Shown piece after piece: positions 1 to 6,183 of a stretch of 7,758 nt of DNA. The notes beneath the pieces were generated by a model. The model had not been told where the DNA came from, did no database searches, and was given only the letters and a program-made list of their open reading frames with translations. The position numbers were made by a program, and so were the translations under genes. The DNA comes from Dehalococcoidales bacterium (GTDB lineage: Bacteria; Chloroflexota; Dehalococcoidia; E44-bin15). Location of the stretch: the NCBI GenBank assembly GCA_030615555.1, contig JAUWZB010000034.1:1-7758 (forward strand). The letters are read 5' to 3'. The number at the start of each line of letters is the position of its first letter. The first letter of the stretch is position 1.

Positions 1-1
1 G

Positions 2-1669
2 AGAGAGCTTTTCCAGGTTATCCACGAGCAGGGGCCGAAGATCTCCGTCCAGTTGATGCATCCCGGCCTGCTAATCATAGCCGGAGGCTTACTTGCGCCA
101 GGCGTGACTGTAAAGGTGCCGTCAATAACACCTTGGATGCCTGCTGAGATGCCCTACGTTGAAGTTAGCGAGGATGATATCGACGGCTATGTGGAGGCTT
201 TCGCCGAGGCGGCGCGCCGGGCCAAAGAGGCGGGTGCCGATGCCGTGGAGCTACATGCCTGTCACGGCTGCCTGATAGGCGCTTTCATGTCCCCGGTTAC
301 CAATCTGCGCACAGACCACTACGGGGGCAATGCGGAGAACCGGATCCGCTTTCCCCGCCGGATTATGGAGCGGATTAAGGAGAAGGTGGGTCAGGAATTT
401 CCGGTAATAGTGAGAATCAGTGCCAGCGACGATGTGGAAGGTGGAATCACTATCGATGAAGCGATGCGCCAGGCGGCTATTATGGAGGAGGCAGGTGCCG
501 ATGCCATCAGCGTCTCCGCCGGGCTTGAGTATCTGTCTGGCTTAAACATACCCTGCTATGCCTATCGTGAAGGTCCGATGGTGCCCCTGGTAGAGAAGAT
601 GAAAGGGGCGGTTGGGGTGCCGGTGATCGCCGTGGGCAAGATAGGTCCGGAACTGGCAGAGCAGATAATCAAGGATGGCAAGGCGGACTTTATCGCCATG
701 GGCCGTCCCCTGCTCGCCGACCCGGAGCTACCCAACAAGCTCCGCGAGGGTCGCTTGGAAGACATCCGCCAGTGCATATATTGCAATAATTGTGTTAGAC
801 TCGCGCTGCCGCTAACCTGCACGGTAAACCCCTTCCTGTATCGGGAGAGCATTCCTTCCCCCCCGCCGGCGGAATCGCCGAAAAAGGTTATGGTGGTGGG
901 TGGCGGGCTTGCCGGCATGCAGGCAGCGGCGCTCATTGCTCAGCGGGGACACGACGTGTCTCTTTACGAGAAGAGCAACGAGCTTGGAGGACAATGGAAC
1001 ATCGCCGCGGCCCAGCCGAGGAAGGAAGGTTATGCCGTGTTCACCGATTACTTAAAGCGTTCCCTGGATAAATCCGGGGTTCCAGTTACCATGGGCACCG
1101 AGGTCACCAAAGAGCAGGTGCTCCAGATGAAGCCCGATGCCGTGGTCGTAGCTACCGGAGCCGTGCCCCAGGGATTGAATGTGCCCGGGGCTACAGGTCA
1201 CCACGTGGTTCAGGCAAATGACGTGATAATGGGTCAGGTGGAGGCGAAAGGTAGGGTGGTGGTGATCGGGGGACGCCTCATCGGCATAGAAGTGGCTATA
1301 TGGCTGGCGGAGCAGGGAAAAGAGGTGAGCATAGTAACTCTGAATAGGCTTGGCGAGAACGGGAACAAGCTGGAAACTTTCACCTTCAAGACCCTGGTGA
1401 GGCGACTCATTGAGCTAGGCATCCCTCTATACGTGAATACCGCAGTGCTGGAGATTACCGAAAGCAGTGTGGTTACCGGTTGGGGAGAGGAAGTCTTCTC
1501 TCTACCGGCTGACACGGTGATCCTGGCAGTGGGCGTGCAGTCGGATAATAAGCTGGCGCAGGAGTTGAAGGATTTAGTCCCGGAGGTCTATACCATCGGC
1601 GACTGCGTGTCGCCCCGCGATGGTGCATCTGCAACCTATGATGCGGCCAGGGTGGCGGAGAAGATATAG
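2..1669 (+). CDS. FadH-like FMN/4Fe-4S/FAD oxidoreductase A1 (5'-partial)
   Basis: This is the C-terminal 555 residues of an NADH:flavin oxidoreductase of the Old Yellow Enzyme/2,4-dienoyl-CoA reductase type, probably cytosolic. The frame is open to base 2 and already matches paralog A2 there (its residue 86), so the ATG at 53 is internal and about 85 residues lie outside the window. In order it shows the end of the TIM barrel with FMN-site motifs (QLMH, HACHGC at 254-271, GRPLLADP), a cluster motif CX2CX2CX8C (Cys codons at 773, 782, 791, 818), an FAD GGGLAG fold and an NAD(P)-type fold with GGRLIG (1268-1285). The His pair of the active site is present, but the usual Tyr (HxxHGY) is Cys at 269-271. 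Apart from one residue fewer in the cluster loop, it is collinear with A2. Reduction of an activated C=C bond is the family expectation; the substrate is unknown. Confidence 0.93.
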   Translation, partial: RELFQVIHEQGPKISVQLMHPGLLIIAGGLLAPGVTVKVPSITPWMPAEMPYVEVSEDDIDGYVEAFAEAARRAKEAGADAVELHACHGCLIGAFMSPVTNLRTDHYGGNAENRIRFPRRIMERIKEKVGQEFPVIVRISASDDVEGGITIDEAMRQAAIMEEAGADAISVSAGLEYLSGLNIPCYAYREGPMVPLVEKMKGAVGVPVIAVGKIGPELAEQIIKDGKADFIAMGRPLLADPELPNKLREGRLEDIRQCIYCNNCVRLALPLTCTVNPFLYRESIPSPPPAESPKKVMVVGGGLAGMQAAALIAQRGHDVSLYEKSNELGGQWNIAAAQPRKEGYAVFTDYLKRSLDKSGVPVTMGTEVTKEQVLQMKPDAVVVATGAVPQGLNVPGATGHHVVQANDVIMGQVEAKGRVVVIGGRLIGIEVAIWLAEQGKEVSIVTLNRLGENGNKLETFTFKTLVRRLIELGIPLYVNTAVLEITESSVVTGWGEEVFSLPADTVILAVGVQSDNKLAQELKDLVPEVYTIGDCVSPRDGASATYDAARVAEKI

Positions 1670-1764
1670 GACACGGCAGCGCTTGCCTGAGGAGATAGTT
1701 ATATCGTTAAGGCGATACGGGCGCCATCTTCAACGGCTCCGTTTATCAGGCGCAGTTCGGTGCA
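2..1764. repeat. Tandem module copy 1 (A1 plus 3' end of B1)
   Basis: This stretch is the first copy of a direct repeat with 4214-5982. The offset is 4212 bp before the Fe-S loop, 4215 bp after it and 4218 bp beyond the A stop codon. It covers the visible A1 gene, the short convergent gap and the last 22 codons of B1 including the stop. The repeat unit presumably continues through B1 and its promoter and starts upstream of the window. Confidence 0.85.
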
Positions 1765-3762
1765 GTCACCAACAAGACAGATTTGGGGAACCTTGCCTTC
1801 TATCGCCTGCGAGAGCGCGACGTTAGGTTCCACGCTCCCCGCCAGAACTACCGTATCCGCTTCGATGGTTTGCTTCTCTCCATCACTATTGGTGATGATC
1901 ACCCCTTTGGAGGTTATCTCCTCGTAATTTACCCCCTTGAGCATGGTGACCCCGTTCTGGCGAAGCCAACGCATCACGTTCCACCTTCTTGGTATTGACA
2001 TCTCAGTGTTCATATCTGTTTCACTTTCCAGGATGGTCACCTTTCGGCCTCTCTCCGTCAAAAACTCCGCCAGTTCACAGCCAACTATGTCACCACCGAC
2101 AATGGTGACCCTTTTCCCCAGGGGCATCCAATATTTTGTCAGCCGTCTTACGGATGCCGGCTTTAAGAAGCGTTTGAGGCGGTCGCTCATCATCTGTCGG
2201 AGATCCTTTCCGCTGATGACATTGTGCCGATCAGCCCCTGGGATTTGAGGAGTTACGAGGTTCCCTCCCAGGGCCAGGATGACCACATCCGGCTTGATGT
2301 CCTCGATCAGTGCCGGGGTAACCTCTTCACCAAGCTTGACCTTTATCGGCAGCTTCCTCATTTGGGTTATCAGGTAGTTGAGAAAGCCCTCATTGTCACT
2401 CTGGACGATGGCGGCAAAAACCAAGGAGCCACCCAGCCGGCGCCCCTTCTCATAAAGCATTACCTCGTGCCCTCGCAACGTCGCCACCCTGGCGGCCTCC
2501 ATGCCAGCGGGGCCTCCACCGACCACCATCACCTTCTTCGCCCGCTCCACAGGCTCGATCCTGAACTCAGCCTCCTTACCGGCGGCCGCATTCACCGAGC
2601 AGTACACGGGTTCACCCCAGAAAGCCTGGGCGACGCAGTTGTAGCAGTAGATACACGGCCTGATATCTTCCATTTTCCCGGAGGCAATCTTGTTGGGGAA
2701 TTCGGGGTCGGCAACAAGTGCCCGGGCCATGGCAATGAGGTCTGCCTTGCCCTGGCGCAGGACCTCTTCACCAAGCTCAGCACTGATCCGGCCCACGGCG
2801 ATCACCGGGATCTTGACCACCTTCTTAATTCCTTCTGCTAAGGACACCAGGTTGCCTGGCGGGTAAACTAGCGGGGCGTCATAAAAACCACCAACCGGGC
2901 CAGCATAACCGGTGACGTTGATCGCATCGACCCCAGCCTCCTCGAGCAGGCGCGCCAGTTCTTTGCCGTCCTCAATGGTAATGCCGTCCTCAATCTCGAA
3001 TTCCCGCCCATCGATCCGGCACCACACGGGATATTCCATCCCTACTTTCTCCCTGACCGCCTTGATGATTTCCAGCACTATCCTGGCCCTGCCTTTCAGG
3101 TCTCCTCCATACTCATCTTGACGTTTATTGCAGGAACGGGAGAGGAACTCGCTGAGGAGATATCCGTGGCCGGCGTGTATCTCCACCCCGTCAATCCCGG
3201 CTTTCTTGACACGCTCTGCTGCCTCAGCAAACTTCTCCACGATCTCCTGGATCTGCTCTACCGTTAGCGCTATAGTCTCCATCTTGGCGGGCATTTTAGC
3301 GAAGCGCACCATGAGCCGGGGAATCTCCGTCGTCGCCATGTCCTGCATTACCTCGCTCATCGGTACCGAACCTACGGACGGGCCTAGTGGTTGGACACCT
3401 GCGGCCATGTCTTCCGTGCTAAGCTTGCCGCCACGCTGCAGCTGGATGGCGACCTTAGCGCCATGGCGGTGAATGGCTTCAGCCATCTCCGTTAAGCCGG
3501 GGATAAATTTGTCATCGGAGAGGCCTAGCTGGCCAGGCAGAACCCTTCCTCTGGGGTGATCAATGGCGCCGATCCCCATAACGATGAGCCCCACACCACC
3601 CTTCGCCCGCTCTTCATAGTAATCCTTTATTCGGTCATCGACAAAGCCGTCCTCCCGTTCAAGACTTGTCCCCGTTGCGGCCATCACAATTCGGTTCTTG
3701 AGCGCCATCTGCCCGATGCGACCGGGCTCGAATAACTTCTTGAATCGAGGGTTGACATCCAT
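1699..3762 (-). CDS. FadH/BaiCD-like FMN/4Fe-4S/FAD oxidoreductase B1
   Basis: This 687-aa protein, near the length of E. coli FadH, should be a cytosolic NAD(P)H-dependent ene-reductase. An OYE-type FMN barrel covers about residues 1-365, with H196/H199/Y201 in HAGHGY, the complete His-His-Tyr active-site set. The 4Fe-4S ligands are C370, C373, C376 and C388 (CX2CX2CX11C, as in trimethylamine dehydrogenase-type proteins). FAD binding is at GGGPAG 415-420. The NAD(P) half-domain has GGDIVG 556-561 and an acidic E579 at the end of the next strand, which favours NADH. Oddities are a long loop at residues 125-168, QLQRGGK in place of the usual QLxHxGR, Asp558 in the second Gly position of GxGxxG, and a basic insert around 521-550. 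The ATG at 3762 is chosen over an in-frame GTG at 3849 because it has GGGAGG 7 nt upstream, and because the GTG lies inside the predicted promoter. It is convergent with A1 and divergent from A2. Substrate unknown. Confidence 0.95.
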   Translation of the reverse strand: MDVNPRFKKLFEPGRIGQMALKNRIVMAATGTSLEREDGFVDDRIKDYYEERAKGGVGLIVMGIGAIDHPRGRVLPGQLGLSDDKFIPGLTEMAEAIHRHGAKVAIQLQRGGKLSTEDMAAGVQPLGPSVGSVPMSEVMQDMATTEIPRLMVRFAKMPAKMETIALTVEQIQEIVEKFAEAAERVKKAGIDGVEIHAGHGYLLSEFLSRSCNKRQDEYGGDLKGRARIVLEIIKAVREKVGMEYPVWCRIDGREFEIEDGITIEDGKELARLLEEAGVDAINVTGYAGPVGGFYDAPLVYPPGNLVSLAEGIKKVVKIPVIAVGRISAELGEEVLRQGKADLIAMARALVADPEFPNKIASGKMEDIRPCIYCYNCVAQAFWGEPVYCSVNAAAGKEAEFRIEPVERAKKVMVVGGGPAGMEAARVATLRGHEVMLYEKGRRLGGSLVFAAIVQSDNEGFLNYLITQMRKLPIKVKLGEEVTPALIEDIKPDVVILALGGNLVTPQIPGADRHNVISGKDLRQMMSDRLKRFLKPASVRRLTKYWMPLGKRVTIVGGDIVGCELAEFLTERGRKVTILESETDMNTEMSIPRRWNVMRWLRQNGVTMLKGVNYEEITSKGVIITNSDGEKQTIEADTVVLAGSVEPNVALSQAIEGKVPQICLVGDCTELRLINGAVEDGARIALTI

Positions 3763-3769
3763 CGCCTGG

Positions 3770-3775
3770 CCTCCC
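3770..3775 (-). promoter_or_regulatory. Ribosome binding site of B1
   Basis: The minus strand reads GGGAGG followed by a 7-nt spacer and ATG at 3762. This strong Shine-Dalgarno match decides the start codon against the upstream in-frame GTG at 3849. Confidence 0.8.
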
Positions 3776-3837
3776 TTTTTCACTTTTTCGCTCAATAATG
3801 CGACTGGCTTCAGCGATTTTTCTCCTGGAGGGATTGC

Positions 3838-3866
3838 ATTGTAACCCACGTCGCGTTAACTATCAA
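3838..3866 (-). promoter_or_regulatory. Sigma70-type promoter of B1
   Basis: On the minus strand TTGATA (3866-3861) and TACAAT (3843-3838) are separated by exactly 17 nt. Each box matches the consensus at 5 of 6 positions. Transcription would begin near 3831, giving an untranslated leader of about 70 nt before the ATG at 3762. The alternative GTG start at 3849 falls between the two boxes and would not be transcribed from this promoter. Confidence 0.65.
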
Positions 3867-3875
3867 CCCAAGGCT

Positions 3876-3888
3876 CAAGTGATGCTTG
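3876..3888. promoter_or_regulatory. Small dyad between divergent promoters, possible operator
   Basis: CAAG-N5-CTTG forms a short inverted repeat in the 19-bp gap between the -35 boxes of B1 and A2, overlapping the A2 -35 box. The place suits a regulator acting on both promoters. The arms are only 4 bp, so chance is a real possibility, and no regulator gene is in the window. Confidence 0.2.
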
Positions 3889-3914
3889 TATTTTCATCTG
3901 CTCGGTGATAAGAT
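3886..3914 (+). promoter_or_regulatory. Candidate promoter of A2
   Basis: TTGTAT (3886-3891), a 17-nt spacer and TAAGAT (3909-3914) make a moderate sigma70-like promoter (3/6 and 4/6 matches), with a leader of roughly 38 nt to the GTG at 3959. Support comes from a similar element with the same spacing at 5990-6018, where the flanking bases are also alike. It lies back to back with the B1 promoter. Confidence 0.45.
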
Positions 3915-3947
3915 TCGGGATTGGTGTTGGCTACCACGTACTAATAC

Positions 3948-3955
3948 AAGGGGGG
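3948..3955 (+). promoter_or_regulatory. Ribosome binding site of A2
   Basis: AAGGGGGG stands 3 nt before GTG at 3959 (5 nt when AAGGGG is taken as the core). This selects the GTG at 3959 over an in-frame GTG at 3905 that has no such site and lies within the predicted promoter. Confidence 0.65.
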
Positions 3956-3958
3956 CCT

Positions 3959-5884
3959 GTGAAAGGATTTTCCGCATTATTCCAGCCGGGTAATATAGGC
4001 AAACTGCGCCTGAAAAACAGGCTTATTATGAATGCCATGGGCACTGTCTTGGTTGACAGCGAGGGCAATCCCATAGAAAGGATGTTTGATTACTATCGGG
4101 CGAGGGCGCGGGGTGGTATCGGGCTCATAACTACCCAATGTGCCTCGGTGAGCGCCGACGGGACCCCCCCTTTCACCTGGGCGCTATATGACGATAAATT
4201 CACTCCCGGCTTGAGAAGTCTTGTCGATGTCATCCATGAGCAGGGGGTGAAGGTTTCCATCCAATTGATGCATTATGGCCTGTTAATCATATTCGGAGGC
4301 TTCATTCCTGAAGGTATGTCGATAAAGGTACCGTCAATAACGTCCTGGCTGACAGGTGATAAGCCTTATGAGGAGATGGGGGAAGCGGATATTGAGCGGT
4401 ATATAGAGGACTTCGCCGAGGCGGCGCGCCGGGCTAAAGAGGCGGGTGCCGATGCCGTGGAGCTGCATGCCTGCCATGGTTGTCTGGTAAGCACCTTCCT
4501 GTCCCCGGTTACCAATCGCCGGACAGACCAGTATGGGGGCAGTGTGGAGAACAGGGCCCGTTTTGCCCGCAGGATTGTGGAGCGGATTAAGGAGAAGGCG
4601 GGCGAAGAATTTCCGGTAGTGGTAAAACTCAATGGTAGCGACGACATTGAAGGCGGCATTACCATTGATGAAGTAGCGCGCCAGGCGGCTATCCTGGAGG
4701 CGGCAGGCGCCGATGCGATCAGCATCTCCTCGGGGCTCGAGTTTTGGACTTCATTGAGCATCCCATGCTATGCCTACCCTGAAGGTCCGATGGTGACCCT
4801 GGCAAAGAAGGTGAAGCAGGCAGTCGGGGTGCCGGTGATCACCGCGGGTAAGATAAGTCCGGAACTGGCAGAGCAGATTATCAGGGGTGGTAAGGTGGAC
4901 TTCATCGGCATGGGTCGCCCCCTTCTCGCCGACCCTGAGCTACCCAACAAGCTCCGGGAGGGTCGCCTGGAAGACATCTGCTGGTGCGTATATTGCAATA
5001 ACTGTATCAGAACCGAGCCCGGACAGGGCCCCTGCTCGGTAAACCCCTCCCTGTATCGGGAAGGTAAGTATCCTTTCCCGCCAGCGGAGTCGCCGAAAAA
5101 GGTGATAGTGGCTGGTGGCGGGATTGCTGGCATGCAGGCGGCGGTGCTCATGGCGGGGCGGGGACACCCGGTGTCCCTCTATGAGAGAAGCAACGAGCTG
5201 GGAGGGCAGTGGAATATCGCCGCGGCCACGCCGGGGAAAAAAGACTATGCGGCGTTCACCGACTACTTAAGGCGTTCCCTGGATAAGTCCGGGGTCTCCG
5301 TTACCCTGGGCACCGAGGTTACCAAAGAGCGGGTGCTGGAAATGAAACCTGATGCGGTGGTCGTGGCTACCGGAGCGGTGCCTCGGGGATTGAACGTCCC
5401 CGGGGCTATAGGCCGCCACGTGATTCAGGCAAATGATGTGATTATGGGTAAGGTGGAGTCGAAAGGCAAGGTGGTGGTGATCGGGGGGCGATTCATCGGC
5501 ATGGAAGTGGCTATCTGGCTAGCGGAGCAAGGAAAAGAGGTGAGCCTGGTCACTCAGGCGGGGCTCGGAGAGAATGGGTACACGCTTGAGAGGATGACCT
5601 ACCGGACCTTGGTAAGGCGGCTCATTGAGCTACGCATCCCTCTCTACATGCATACACCTGCGCTGGAGATTACCGAGAGCAGCGTGATTATTGGTTGGGG
5701 AGCGGAAGTTTTTTTCCTCCCGGCGGACACGGTCATCCTGGCAGTGGGCGCGCAGTCGGATAATAAGCTGGCTCAGGAGCTGAAAGGCGTGGTCTCGGAG
5801 CTCTATACCATTGGCGACTGCGTGGAGCCACGTGATGCCGCTTCTGCAACCTATGAGGCGGCAAGGTTGGCGGCGAAGATATAA
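3959..5884 (+). CDS. FadH-like FMN/4Fe-4S/FAD oxidoreductase A2
   Basis: This complete 641-aa paralog of A1 is initiated at GTG, giving the family-like N-terminus MKGFSALFQPGNIG. An FMN barrel spans about residues 1-340 (QLMH 102-105, HACHGC 170-175, GRPLLADP 319-326). Cluster ligands are C343, C346, C349 and C359 (CX2CX2CX9C), with an extra C341 just before. FAD binding is at GGGIAG 386-391 and the NAD(P)-type motif is GGRFIG 509-514. H170 and H173 match the substrate-binding His pair of YqjM-type enzymes, but the proton-donor Tyr is C175, as in A1. Arg511 takes the place of the second Gly of GxGxxG, and no acidic residue ends the following strand (VSLVT), so the cofactor preference is unclear. 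Likely a cytosolic flavin reductase of an unsaturated compound with altered chemistry. It is divergent from B1 and followed by the B2 relic, so it sits in the second copy of the duplicated module. Confidence 0.95.
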   Translation: MKGFSALFQPGNIGKLRLKNRLIMNAMGTVLVDSEGNPIERMFDYYRARARGGIGLITTQCASVSADGTPPFTWALYDDKFTPGLRSLVDVIHEQGVKVSIQLMHYGLLIIFGGFIPEGMSIKVPSITSWLTGDKPYEEMGEADIERYIEDFAEAARRAKEAGADAVELHACHGCLVSTFLSPVTNRRTDQYGGSVENRARFARRIVERIKEKAGEEFPVVVKLNGSDDIEGGITIDEVARQAAILEAAGADAISISSGLEFWTSLSIPCYAYPEGPMVTLAKKVKQAVGVPVITAGKISPELAEQIIRGGKVDFIGMGRPLLADPELPNKLREGRLEDICWCVYCNNCIRTEPGQGPCSVNPSLYREGKYPFPPAESPKKVIVAGGGIAGMQAAVLMAGRGHPVSLYERSNELGGQWNIAAATPGKKDYAAFTDYLRRSLDKSGVSVTLGTEVTKERVLEMKPDAVVVATGAVPRGLNVPGAIGRHVIQANDVIMGKVESKGKVVVIGGRFIGMEVAIWLAEQGKEVSLVTQAGLGENGYTLERMTYRTLVRRLIELRIPLYMHTPALEITESSVIIGWGAEVFFLPADTVILAVGAQSDNKLAQELKGVVSELYTIGDCVEPRDAASATYEAARLAAKI

Positions 5885-5982
5885 ACATGCCCTCAGTAGC
5901 CCTTACGAAATATTGGCTATATCGTTACGGCGATTTTAGCACCATCCTCAACGGCTCCATCTATCAGGCGCAGTCCGGTGCA
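4214..5982. repeat. Tandem module copy 2 (A2 plus B2 relic)
   Basis: This is the second copy of the module at 2-1764, in direct orientation. Coding homology runs through A2 without net indels other than one codon. It continues past the stop, across a 32-bp convergent gap (29 bp in copy 1), into the minus-strand tail of a lost B gene. The level of difference shows an old duplication, not a recent or assembly-made one. Confidence 0.85.
5917..5982 (-). pseudogene. 3' relic of a second B gene (B2)
   Basis: Read on the minus strand, this gives 21 codons and a TAG stop that align with residues 667-687 of B1. By hand count 17 of 21 residues and 55 of 66 bases are identical. The frame is intact and includes LRLI and GAVEDGA, the latter exact in both. 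The matching Cys codon is at 5980-5982; beyond it homology to B1 stops abruptly. The rest of the gene is gone, and sequence resembling the region upstream of A2 begins 5 bp later. The differences are mostly conservative (Asn/Asp, Arg/Lys, Leu/Val), so B2 probably diverged as a working gene before it was deleted. Confidence 0.85.
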
Positions 5983-5989
5983 GGGAAGC

Positions 5990-6018
5990 TTGCACTCTCA
6001 TCTGCTATCGGGTAAGAT
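5990..6018 (+). promoter_or_regulatory. Relic or reused copy of the A2-type promoter
   Basis: TTGCAC (5990-5995), a 17-nt spacer and TAAGAT (6013-6018) repeat the arrangement at 3886-3914. Over 5988-6006 against 3884-3902, 16 of 19 bases agree by hand count, including TCATCTGCT. It lies 165 nt before the oxidase start. It may be a leftover of the duplicated module or may still drive the oxidase gene. Confidence 0.4.
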
Positions 6019-6063
6019 TGAAACGTTAGAAGCGCCCACAGGCTATGACTGCCCCTGGTGGTC

Positions 6064-6091
6064 TTGACTTCAGGGCGAGGCTGACTAATAT
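6064..6091 (+). promoter_or_regulatory. Candidate promoter of the FAD-linked oxidase gene
   Basis: TTGACT (6064-6069; 5 of 6 matches) is followed after 16 nt by TAATAT (6086-6091; 4 of 6). Transcription would start near 6098 and give a leader of about 85 nt. This is the best-scoring promoter by eye in the gap before the oxidase. Confidence 0.45.
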
Positions 6092-6119
6092 AGAAAAATT
6101 AGATCACTTCCTCAGAGGG

Positions 6120-6151
6120 GAGAGTAAAAGGTAGCCTTTCACAGCGCTCTC
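6120..6151 (+). other. Weak hairpin in the oxidase leader
   Basis: AAAGG-TAG-CCTTT (6127-6139) is nested inside GAGAG (6120-6124) and CTCTC (6147-6151), with unequal internal loops. It is not followed by a T-run, so it is not an obvious terminator. It matches no riboswitch I recognise and may be chance. Confidence 0.2.
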
Positions 6152-6170
6152 TTAATAGATTCTCTTTAGT

Positions 6171-6176
6171 AGGGGG
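6171..6176 (+). promoter_or_regulatory. Ribosome binding site of the FAD-linked oxidase
   Basis: AGGGGG followed by a 7-nt A/T-rich spacer precedes the ATG at 6184 and supports that start. Confidence 0.65.
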
Positions 6177-6183
6177 TAATAAA

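Noticed and set aside
53..55. ATG at 53 as the true start of A1
   Set aside because: Homology to A2 continues upstream to the window edge in the same frame, so this Met is internal (the M of QLMH).
562..936. Minus-strand open frame inside A1, with a similar one at 4774-5151 inside A2
   Set aside because: The two predicted peptides resemble each other only because they are antisense to conserved paralogous coding sequence. They have no recognisable domain or ribosome site.
2224..2841. 205-codon plus-strand open frame opposite B1
   Set aside because: It is fully antisense to the FMN/Fe-S/FAD coding region of B1, is rich in His/Asp/Pro as GC-rich shadows often are, and has no family match I recognise.
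3763..3849. N-terminal extension of B1 from GTG at 3849
   Set aside because: The GTG lies between the -35 and -10 boxes of a good promoter, the extension does not look like family sequence, and GGGAGG is placed right for the ATG at 3762.
3905..3958. N-terminal extension of A2 from GTG at 3905
   Set aside because: It lies in the spacer of the candidate promoter and lacks a ribosome site, while the GTG at 3959 has one and gives a family-like N-terminus.
5885..6183. Hidden small gene, tRNA or riboswitch in the gap before the oxidase
   Set aside because: Apart from the B2 relic, promoter-like elements, a weak hairpin and the ribosome site, I see no open frame with a start signal, no tRNA-like cloverleaf and no known riboswitch core.
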